Source of the DNA: an uncultured Rikenella sp.
GTDB taxonomy: Bacteria > Bacteroidota > Bacteroidia > Bacteroidales > Rikenellaceae
Length of the DNA stretch: 5,247 nucleotides
Direction: 5' to 3'
NCBI GenBank assembly: GCA_910577885.1
Contig: CAJTNK010000122.1
Span: 1 to 5,247 of the forward strand
A program made the translations under genes and the position numbers. The notes under the pieces were generated by a model that was not told the DNA's origin, made no database searches, and saw only the letters and a list, made by a program, of their open reading frames with translations. Of the stretch, positions 1 through 5,247 are shown in pieces (position 1 is the stretch's first letter; each line of letters starts with the position of its first letter).

Positions 1-34
1 CGAGATTAGGCGGAGAGAACCCCAGTAAGACACC

Positions 35-262
35 CTATGGGTGTTCCTGGAGGCAACGCAACTGAAGACCGTACCCACGGTAGACGTTGCCCTGCGGAGT
101 GGGCCTGGCGGGATTGAAGTCTATGAAGCAAACATTAGAACCTGAGGCCGTCGATGACCAATCATATCCGCGTTTCCCGACGTAAAATAATGTGCCGCAT
201 CCATTGAAGTCTCCGACGTCGCGGAGGCCCGGGGCCGGGGTGCCGCACACGGCAGACAAATA
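35..262 (-). pseudogene. C-terminal remnant of a FISUMP/DUF1566-like protein
   Basis: Read on the minus strand, this stretch encodes about 75 residues ending in a TAG stop at 37-35. The pattern is that of the C-terminal end of Bacteroidetes FISUMP ('Fibrobacter succinogenes major paralogous domain') proteins: a PAPGLRD segment (family PAAGYRD), then YVGKRGYDWSSTASGSN (family VGSxGYYWSST.SGSN), a DFNPARPTPQ stretch (family F.SG.VNPQN) and the terminal LRCLQE (family VRCVQE). Such proteins are usually a few hundred residues long, exported, and found at the surface or in the periplasm; their function is mostly unknown. The N-terminal part is missing. The frame stays open further upstream into parA antisense sequence, but similarity fades near 250-275, where the parA control region begins. 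There is no ATG in the similar part, only GTG codons at 274-272 and 250-248. I infer a truncated, probably non-functional relic. The exact right-hand limit is uncertain. The family call rests on remembered consensus, not on a search. Confidence 0.6.
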
Positions 263-291
263 CCCCCATGGCACCCGATTGCAAAAAAGAC

Positions 292-305
292 CCCGGAAAT
301 CCGGG
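292..305. promoter_or_regulatory. Palindrome flanked by A-tracts upstream of parA (possible operator)
   Basis: CCCGGA-AA-TCCGGG is a perfect 6-bp inverted repeat. An A6-G run lies on each side, at 283-289 and 306-312, the two being 23 bases apart (about two helical turns). The palindrome ends 8 bases before the -7 box of the predicted parA promoter, so it occupies the place where a -33 element would sit, and no TTTG/TTG is seen there. That position suits binding by a regulator. Read on the minus strand it is a short GC hairpin followed by GTCTTTTTT, the shape of an intrinsic terminator, which could instead stop antisense transcripts. The repeat is seen directly; either role is inferred. Confidence 0.4.
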
Positions 306-313
306 AAAAAAGC

Positions 314-321
314 TATCTTTG
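314..321 (+). promoter_or_regulatory. Bacteroidetes-type -7 promoter element for parA operon
   Basis: TATCTTTG matches the Bacteroidetes primary sigma-factor -7 consensus TAnnTTTG at every fixed position. It lies 38 bases before the parA ATG, giving a predicted start of transcription near 327-330 and a leader of about 30 bases. No recognisable -33 TTTG/TTG is present 19-23 bases upstream; a palindrome lies there instead. It is the only exact match I noticed in front of any of the four genes, so it is the likely promoter for the whole operon. Confidence 0.6.
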
Positions 322-359
322 TGGTTTGAACAAACTGGTCCGAAACAGGAAAAAACACT

Positions 360-1127
360 ATGGGAAAGATCGTAGCATTAGCCAACCAGAAAGGCGGCGT
401 CGGAAAGACCACGACCTCTATCAACCTGGCCGCTTCGCTGGCCGTGCTGGAGAAACGCGTGCTGCTGGTCGACGCCGATCCGCAGGCCAACTCGACATCG
501 GGACTGGGGTTCGAACCGGGGGAACGGAACACCTACACCGTGCTGACCGGACAAGCCGACCTGCAGGAGGCTATCCTCTCGCTGGAGGAGATCCCGGGGC
601 TGCACCTGCTGCCGTCGAACATCAACCTGGTGGGGGCCGAGACCGAACTGGCTCAGACCGAAGGCGGACAGTTTCGGATGAAAACCCTGCTCGATCCGAT
701 CAAGGAGAGCTACGATTATGTGATCGTCGATTGTTCGCCGTCGCTCGGGATGCTGACCTTGAACGCACTGATTGCGGCCGATAGCGTTATTATCCCTGTG
801 CAGTGCGAATACTTCGCGCTGGAGGGACTCGGGAAGCTGCTGAACACGATCAAGATGGTCAAAGCCGGGCTGAACCCCGGGCTGGAGATCGAAGGTTTCC
901 TATTGACGATGTACGACTCGCGGCTGCGGCTGGCCAATCAGGTGGTCGGCGAGGTACGGAACCATTTCGGCGGGCTGGTGTTCGAGACCATCATCCAGCG
1001 GAACACGCGGCTGAGCGAATCGCCCAGTTACGGGAAGCCGGTTATCACATACGATGCGTCGAGCAGCGGGAGCACGAACTACCTGAACCTGGCGCAAGAG
1101 TTTTTGCAGCGAAACGGGAAGGCATAG
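360..1127 (+). CDS. parA: Chromosome-partitioning ATPase ParA (Soj family)
   Basis: 255 residues, the usual length for chromosomal ParA/Soj proteins without an N-terminal DNA-binding domain. ParA dimerises on ATP, binds DNA non-specifically over the nucleoid and is stimulated to hydrolyse ATP by ParB bound at parS, which moves the replication origin. Visible motifs: deviant Walker A KGGVGKTT at residues 11-18, with the signature Lys11 and Lys16; Walker A' LLVDADPQ at 35-42 (Asp38, Asp40); Walker B VIVDCSPS at 121-128 (Asp124); PVQCEYFALEGL at 146-157; and near the C-terminus the Soj-type RNTRLSESPSYGKPV stretch, part of the surface used for DNA binding in the family. The ATG at 360 puts Walker A at the usual distance from the N-terminus. 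No Shine-Dalgarno is seen; an A-rich run precedes the start, as is normal in Bacteroidetes. It is first in an operon with parB 94 bases downstream. It is intact, with no odd residues. Confidence 0.97.
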   Translation: MGKIVALANQKGGVGKTTTSINLAASLAVLEKRVLLVDADPQANSTSGLGFEPGERNTYTVLTGQADLQEAILSLEEIPGLHLLPSNINLVGAETELAQTEGGQFRMKTLLDPIKESYDYVIVDCSPSLGMLTLNALIAADSVIIPVQCEYFALEGLGKLLNTIKMVKAGLNPGLEIEGFLLTMYDSRLRLANQVVGEVRNHFGGLVFETIIQRNTRLSESPSYGKPVITYDASSSGSTNYLNLAQEFLQRNGKA

Positions 1128-1221
1128 ACCGCTCTCCGCAACGCTCGGGCTCTCTTTGTTCGACCGCCCTACACTTTGAAAAACAGAAACCCATTCCATT
1201 AAGACCCCATTCACACCTCGC

Positions 1222-2199
1222 ATGAAACCCAAGACCACAGGACTCGGCAAAGGCTTAGGCGCCATCTTCGAGATCGAAGAGCTCAACATACCGAAACAGA
1301 CCGCTGCTTCGAGGCGGGACAACAGCGTCGCTGAATTGGAGATTGCGCGTATCGTGGCCAATCCGGACCAGCCGCGGACCCTTTTCGACGAAGAGGCGCT
1401 CGCTGAGTTGGCGCAGTCCATTGCCCGGCTGGGCGTGATCCAGCCGATCACCGTCAAACGGCTCGACCTCAAGCAAGGACCGGAACAAGCAACAGAAGGA
1501 GGGGCCGAGTATATGATTATCAGCGGCGAACGGAGGTATCGGGCGTCGCAGCTGGCCGGACTGACGACCATTCCGGCTTATGTGCGGGAGGCGGCCGATG
1601 ACGAGACACTGCTGGAGATGGCTTTGGTCGAGAACATCCAGCGGGAGGATCTGGGGGCGATCGAAGTGGCGTTGTCGTTGCAACGACTGATCGACGAGTG
1701 CGGATTGACCCAGGAGCGGCTCGCCGAACGGGTCGGGAAGAAACGGTCGACGATTGCGAACTACATCCGGCTTTTGAAGCTGCCGGCCCAGGTGCAGAGC
1801 GCACTGAACAGCGAGATGATCTCGATGGGACATGCCCGGGCGTTGCTCGCGCTGCCGACCGAACGGCAACAGATCGGCCTGTTGGCGCGGGTGGTTAAGG
1901 ACGGATTGTCGGTGCGGCAGACGGAACAGGCCGTGCAGGCGGCGACGACTGCTGCTGCGGGCGGCGGCAAGCGGCGGAGCGGCAACAGCGACCAGGCGGA
2001 GGGAGGCGAGTATCCGGAGTACTATTCGCAGCTGGTGGAACGGCTGGAGCCGTTGGTGGGAAGCCGCATCAGCATCAAACGCAAGGCCACGGCGGGGAAG
2101 AACGGCGAGACGGTGGTCAGCGGGCGAATTACCATCGACTTCGGGTCGGACGAGCAGGTGAAAGAGATTCTGGACCGGTTGGAGCAACTCGCCAAATAA
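1222..2199 (+). CDS. parB: Chromosome-partitioning protein ParB (Spo0J family CTPase)
   Basis: 325 residues, slightly longer than typical ParB (about 280-300). ParB binds parS, uses CTP to close into a sliding clamp that spreads along DNA, and recruits condensin and ParA. Visible features: N-terminal GLGKGLGAI (7-15), the usual ParA-interacting peptide; NPDQPR at 47-52; the CTP-binding box GERRYRA at 102-108; ENIQRED at 137-143; a helix-turn-helix around 163-183 (LTQERLAERVGKKRSTIANYI) followed by LLKLP; a Gly/Ala- and charge-rich linker at about 240-262; and a C-terminal dimerisation domain at 263-325 ending in a leucine-rich helix. The extra length lies mainly in a loop at about 83-95 and in the linker. 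The ATG at 1222 leaves the ParA-interacting peptide at the extreme N-terminus, as expected. I saw no 16-bp parS palindrome of the TGTTTCACGTGAAACA type in this window, so its binding sites must be elsewhere. Confidence 0.97.
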   Translation: MKPKTTGLGKGLGAIFEIEELNIPKQTAASRRDNSVAELEIARIVANPDQPRTLFDEEALAELAQSIARLGVIQPITVKRLDLKQGPEQATEGGAEYMIISGERRYRASQLAGLTTIPAYVREAADDETLLEMALVENIQREDLGAIEVALSLQRLIDECGLTQERLAERVGKKRSTIANYIRLLKLPAQVQSALNSEMISMGHARALLALPTERQQIGLLARVVKDGLSVRQTEQAVQAATTAAAGGGKRRSGNSDQAEGGEYPEYYSQLVERLEPLVGSRISIKRKATAGKNGETVVSGRITIDFGSDEQVKEILDRLEQLAK

Positions 2200-2259
2200 C
2201 CCACCCTCTTATCTTACTACCCCCATACTTACGCACAGCCACTGAATACACCGAAAATT

Positions 2260-3699
2260 ATGCTTCGCCGTACCACCTTATACCGTTGCCTCAGCCTCCG
2301 GTTCGTACTGGGAGGGTTGTTGCTTTGGGGCTGTATCTGTCCGGCGGCGCGGGCGGAGGCGACCGGCAAGGGGACGACTGTCGATGCGCGGAGTCTGCGG
2401 CGGTTGGAGCGGGCCGAAGAGAAAGCCGAACGGAAGCGACTCCGGGGGCTCATGAAACAGGACCTGACCCGGGATCAACGGCAACAGCTCAACGAACGGG
2501 TGCAGGAGTTGGACGGATTGGCTGTCGGACAACATGTTCGCGTGTCGGGGGGCTTGCGCGGGACACCGTTCGACTCGATTCAGGACAGCATTGCGCGGCG
2601 GGCGCGGTTCGTGCGGCTTCGGTTGCGGTCGGACAGCGCCTTGATGGCGGCGGCCGGGTTCGATAGCGTAGCGCTGTTGCAGACAGCGGCGGACTCCATT
2701 GTGGCCGGGCGGTTCAGCGATTCGCTGCTGGTGGAGTTCGTGAAAGATTCGGTGCTGTGGCGCGCGCCGTTCAGGATCCAAGGGTTGGCTTATCCGGAGA
2801 GCGACTCGACCTCTGTGGAGGGGGGGGCTACCGAACAGCGGCAACTCTCGGCGGCGGATTCGGCCTTGCTGTTCAAAAAACGGTTCCGGATCACGCAGGA
2901 TACTATCGGGGCGGGGAAACATACCCTCCTGTCGCTGGTGGCGCCGGGGTTCGGACAGATCTATAATCGGCAGGCTTGGAAATTGCCGATTTTATATGGA
3001 GGGGTAGGCGGTTTTCTGACCGGCGGGATCCTGTTCGGACAACAGCACAAGACCTACAAGGCGGAGTACCAGCGGACGGTCGACCTGCGGCTGCCGCCGG
3101 AGGCGCAGAAACGCGCCCGGGCCCGGATGCGGAGTGCCGGGAGCGGTGCCACTTTGATGTATGCCATGGCGGGGGCTACGTACCTCTATTTTGCGGCCGA
3201 TGCGGTGTTCAATTACCGGGGGCCGGTCGATCCGGTGCGGAAGGCCACGACGCTGGCAGCGGTTTTTCCCGGGATGGGGTTCGTCTACACGAAGACTTAT
3301 TGGCGGATACCGATCTACTACGGCGGGTTTATCGCCTTGGCGACGGTGATCGACTACAACAACCGCAACTACCAACGGTATAAGGCCGCTTACAACGCGC
3401 TGACGGACGACAACCCGTCGACCGTCGACGAGTTCAACGGCCGCTACTCGCCGGAGCTGTTGGCTCGGGTGCGGAGCGCTTACCGGCGGGACCGCGACTT
3501 GGCCATTATCGGGATGGCGGCGGCTTACCTGCTCAGTGTGGTGGACACGTACGTCATTGCGTCGCTCAAGAACTGGGACGTGGACGAAGACCTCTCGGTG
3601 CGGATCGAACCGACGATGATCGACACCCGCTTCAACGGCCGGCCGATGAGTCCGTCACAGGGGAACCAATACGGATTGTCGGTGAAACTGCGGTTTTAG
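2260..3699 (+). CDS. Exported DUF5683 membrane protein with duplicated core domain
   Basis: 479 residues, function unknown. A signal peptide is visible: basic residues at 3-4, a hydrophobic core at about 14-27, and a signal peptidase I-like ARA at 30-32. Cys25 follows WG, a poor lipobox, so a lipoprotein is less likely. Residues 40-90 are charged and probably helical. Residues 104-186 are rich in Asp-Ser pairs (FDSI, QDSI, SDSA, FDSV, ADSI, SDSL, KDSV). The DUF5683 core then occurs twice. Copy one (about 222-321) has APGFGQIYNRQAWKLPILYGG; copy two (about 330-450) has FPGMGFVYTKTYWRIPIYYGG, NNRNYQRYKAAYNALTDD and AAYLLSVVDTYV. Copy two is closer to the family pattern as I remember it, where one copy in roughly 200-300 residues is usual. 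Hydrophobic segments around 243-260, 297-315, 351-364 and 413-436 suggest membrane insertion. It ends in an alternating stretch finishing in Phe (YGLSVKLRF), reminiscent of an outer-membrane strand, which is only suggestive. It lies 60 bases after parB and is probably co-transcribed. The DUF assignment is from memory. Confidence 0.85.
   Translation: MLRRTTLYRCLSLRFVLGGLLLWGCICPAARAEATGKGTTVDARSLRRLERAEEKAERKRLRGLMKQDLTRDQRQQLNERVQELDGLAVGQHVRVSGGLRGTPFDSIQDSIARRARFVRLRLRSDSALMAAAGFDSVALLQTAADSIVAGRFSDSLLVEFVKDSVLWRAPFRIQGLAYPESDSTSVEGGATEQRQLSAADSALLFKKRFRITQDTIGAGKHTLLSLVAPGFGQIYNRQAWKLPILYGGVGGFLTGGILFGQQHKTYKAEYQRTVDLRLPPEAQKRARARMRSAGSGATLMYAMAGATYLYFAADAVFNYRGPVDPVRKATTLAAVFPGMGFVYTKTYWRIPIYYGGFIALATVIDYNNRNYQRYKAAYNALTDDNPSTVDEFNGRYSPELLARVRSAYRRDRDLAIIGMAAAYLLSVVDTYVIASLKNWDVDEDLSVRIEPTMIDTRFNGRPMSPSQGNQYGLSVKLRF
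3247..3609 (+). repeat. Second DUF5683 core copy (tandem protein-level duplication)
   Basis: This is codons 330-450 of the preceding gene. It repeats the motif order of codons 222-321 (bases 2923-3222): a TL-hydrophobic run, PGxGxxY, xxWxxPIxYGG, an aromatic K-A-Y/A-Y stretch (HKTYKAEYQRTVD against YQRYKAAYNALTD), then ARMRSA/ARVRSA followed by a hydrophobic helix. About 18 bases separate the copies. The DNA itself is diverged, with no long identical runs noticed, so the duplication is old and not a recent recombination product. Confidence 0.7.
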
Positions 3700-3785
3700 A
3701 CTTGACGGATTCGCGCCTCGTGTCCCCAACGGAGACCGGGCGGAACGACAACCATAAAAACAAGAACGAAAAACAACATAGAACC

Positions 3786-5144
3786 ATGCGGAAACATCTC
3801 TCTCGATCGTTCGTGCCGCACCTTCTCATGGGGCTCGGCGTGGCCGTGGTCGTACTGGGAACGAGCGTCGGCAGGCTCCGGGCACAGACCGGCGATACCC
3901 GCACTTTCGGACGTTTGGCGTTGAACGGTCGTTCGGGCACCTCGTACGACTCGCTGCTGGCCCACTACAAACACCGCACGGTGGTCAACTCGTACGAAAC
4001 GTTCGTCAACGAATTCATCGACGTCGACCTCGATCGGGTCGATATGCGAGGCGCCTTGTCGGACGAAGTCTACGCCGAACGGCTGCGGATGATGGCCACC
4101 GAAATCCAACTGCCCTACAACGAGGTGGTGAAAAAATACATCCTGAACTACACCCGCAAGGGAGGCGTGATGGAACGGGTGCTGGGGGTGGCGCGGTACT
4201 ACTTTCCGATCTTCGAAGAGGCCTTGTACCGCTACAAACTGCCGATGGAGCTGAAGATGCTGCCGGTCATCGAATCGGCCTTGATTCCGCGGGCAGAATC
4301 GCACGCTTCGGCGGTTGGGCTGTGGCAATTCATGCTCCGGACCGGGAAATACTACGGGCTGGAGATCAACTCGTTCATCGACGAACGGTGCGACCCGGTC
4401 AAGTCGACCGACGCCGCGTGCCGGTACCTGCGAGACCTCTACAAAGTGTACGGCGACTGGACCTTGGTTATCGCGGCCTACAACTGCGGGCCGGGGAACG
4501 TCAACAAAGCATTGGCCCGCTTCCGTACGGCCCACGACGGGAACGGCGCACGGACCTACTGGGACATCTACGAATACCTGCCGCGCGAAACGCGGGGTTA
4601 CATTCCGGCGTTCATTGCGGCGTCGTATGCCTACACCTACTACAAGGCACACAACCTGGTGCCGAGAACCCCGTGGCATCCGCTGGCCACCGACACGGTC
4701 CATGTCGACCGGATGATGCACCTCGAACAGGTCGCTTCGACCCTGAACATTCCGATCGAAGTCTTGCGGGGGCTGAATCCGCAGTACTCCGTGGACGTGG
4801 TGCCGGCCAAGGCGCAAAGCTATCCCCTCACGCTGCCGCAAGAGTACGTGACATCGTTCATCCGCCAAAGCCGACAGATCTACGGCAAGGATAGCCTCTA
4901 CCTGGCGAAATACCTCAATATCAGCAACCTGTCAGAAGAACAGCTGACGGCGACTTCGTCGCGAAACAGCTCGGGAACGACCTCCGGAAAGGGATCCAAA
5001 ATCACCTACAAAATCAAGAGCGGGGATATCCTCGGACGGATCGCGGCCAAATACCACGTCACCGTCAAACAGCTCATGAGCTGGAACAACATCAAAAACG
5101 AAAAAACACTCCGACCGGGACAAACACTCGTCATTTACAGATAA
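3786..5144 (+). CDS. mltD: MltD-like membrane-bound lytic murein transglycosylase with LysM
   Basis: 452 residues from the ATG at 3786. The frame is open back to a TTG at 3702, but that would add 28 polar residues before an obvious signal peptide (MRKH..., hydrophobic core about 12-28, cleavage near LRA at 31-33), so the ATG is chosen. The enzyme is predicted to cleave the MurNAc-GlcNAc bond of peptidoglycan in the periplasm, forming 1,6-anhydroMurNAc ends. The family 1 transglycosylase domain spans about 140-290: catalytic Glu163 in LPVIESAL, AVGLWQFM (176-183), NSFIDERCDP, GDWTLVIAAYNCGPG (223-237) and the ETRGYIPAFIAA substrate-groove segment (268-279). A diverged LysM-like region follows (about 308-350, LEQVASTLNIPIEVLRGLNP), then a Ser/Thr/Gly linker (388-404) and one canonical LysM (406-452, TYKIKSGDILGRIAAKY to LRPGQTLVIYR) for glycan binding. 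It is intact. An A-rich leader precedes it, 86 bases after the DUF5683 gene, consistent with the same operon. Residues 50-130 are an N-terminal region usual for this family. Confidence 0.93.
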   Translation: MRKHLSRSFVPHLLMGLGVAVVVLGTSVGRLRAQTGDTRTFGRLALNGRSGTSYDSLLAHYKHRTVVNSYETFVNEFIDVDLDRVDMRGALSDEVYAERLRMMATEIQLPYNEVVKKYILNYTRKGGVMERVLGVARYYFPIFEEALYRYKLPMELKMLPVIESALIPRAESHASAVGLWQFMLRTGKYYGLEINSFIDERCDPVKSTDAACRYLRDLYKVYGDWTLVIAAYNCGPGNVNKALARFRTAHDGNGARTYWDIYEYLPRETRGYIPAFIAASYAYTYYKAHNLVPRTPWHPLATDTVHVDRMMHLEQVASTLNIPIEVLRGLNPQYSVDVVPAKAQSYPLTLPQEYVTSFIRQSRQIYGKDSLYLAKYLNISNLSEEQLTATSSRNSSGTTSGKGSKITYKIKSGDILGRIAAKYHVTVKQLMSWNNIKNEKTLRPGQTLVIYR

Positions 5145-5170
5145 TTAATAACTCATCTTTTATCTCGATA

Positions 5171-5236
5171 CTCGGTCTTCGCAACGGGAGGGTACTGTTC
5201 TTTTTCTGAAGAAAAAGAACCAAAAAGACTTCCGAG
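5171..5236. repeat. Nested inverted repeat downstream of mltD (possible terminator or intergenic repeat)
   Basis: The core is a perfect hairpin: GTTCTTTTTC (5197-5206), loop TGAA, GAAAAAGAAC (5211-5220). An outer stem pairs CTCGGTCTT (5171-5179) with AAGAC...CGAG (5225-5236), with a 3-base bulge (5230-5232). It starts 26 bases after the mltD stop, where an operon end or attenuation point could be. Neither strand has a T-run directly after the hairpin, so it is not a textbook intrinsic terminator, although the stem is itself rich in U/A. Such A/T-rich palindromes also occur as dispersed intergenic repeats. The remainder of 5145-5247 shows no gene. Confidence 0.55.
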
Positions 5237-5247
5237 CGCATCCCTTT

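Noticed and set aside
113..222. Direct repeat ATTGAAGTCT at 113-122 and 213-222, considered as a possible RNA or attachment-site repeat
   Set aside because: Both copies encode the residues DFN in the same minus-strand frame of the FISUMP remnant, so coding similarity explains them.
1..350. Possible structured RNA (RNase P RNA, tmRNA or tRNA) upstream of parA
   Set aside because: No conserved core, acceptor stem or CCA end could be found, and a minus-strand protein signal accounts for most of the region.
1151..1178. Two -7-like boxes before parB (TCTCTTTG and ACACTTTG)
   Set aside because: Each differs from TAnnTTTG at one fixed position (the second can be read as TA only with a 3-base spacer), and neither has a -33 element at the right distance. 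A weak internal promoter cannot be excluded, but the support is too thin.
900..1571. 223-codon minus-strand frame spanning the parA-parB gap
   Set aside because: Overlaps two well-supported genes in antisense and shows no family resemblance; open by codon bias only.
1255..2187. 310-codon open frame on the minus strand opposite parB
   Set aside because: It mirrors parB almost exactly and its product is a Leu/Arg/Gln/Pro-rich string without domains; the plus-strand ParB is unmistakable.
3702..3785. Upstream TTG start extending the transglycosylase by 28 residues
   Set aside because: The added residues are polar and precede a clear signal peptide beginning at the ATG at 3786, which also has the A-rich leader usual for Bacteroidetes.
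3696..4868. 390-codon open frame on the minus strand opposite mltD
   Set aside because: Its translation is low-diversity, rich in Arg, His, Val and Pro, with no recognisable motif. It is the antisense shadow of a GC-rich gene whose plus-strand product has clear catalytic motifs.
1..5247. parS site near parA/parB
   Set aside because: Read by eye for TGTTTCACGTGAAACA-like palindromes on both strands; none with a CACGTG centre was found.

Overview
The window reads as a core chromosomal stretch from a GC-rich member of the Bacteroidales. A Rikenellaceae/Alistipes-like genome is my best guess. Reasons: the four-gene order parA - parB - DUF5683 membrane protein - MltD-like lytic transglycosylase is, from memory, the usual Bacteroidales partition locus; the box upstream of parA matches the Bacteroidetes -7 consensus TAnnTTTG exactly; start codons are preceded by A-rich sequence rather than Shine-Dalgarno motifs; and the left edge carries a FISUMP-type ('major paralogous domain') fragment typical of this phylum. 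The genus is inference from GC content and gene content only.

Layout. At about 35-262 on the minus strand lies the C-terminal end of a FISUMP/DUF1566-like protein with no matching N-terminal part, so it looks like a gene remnant. From 283 to 321 is a compact control region: two A6 tracts flanking a CCCGGA-AA-TCCGGG palindrome, followed by TATCTTTG. Four plus-strand genes follow: parA (360-1127), parB (1222-2199), a DUF5683 protein with a signal peptide (2260-3699) and an mltD-like transglycosylase (3786-5144). Gaps of 94, 60 and 86 bases contain no convincing internal promoter or terminator, so a single operon is likely. The last 103 bases hold a strong A/T-rich hairpin nested in a weaker outer stem, and no gene start. 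In related genomes a relA/spoT-type gene commonly follows, but it is not visible here.

Function. ParA (ATPase) and ParB (CTP-dependent DNA clamp binding parS) segregate the chromosome origin. The two downstream genes encode exported envelope proteins: one of unknown function with several hydrophobic segments, and one predicted to cleave peptidoglycan. The arrangement suggests co-expression of origin segregation with wall remodelling. The most unusual thing inside the genes is that the DUF5683 protein carries two tandem copies of its core domain. I saw no mobile element, CRISPR array, tRNA or rRNA, and nothing that amounts to a wholly new system.
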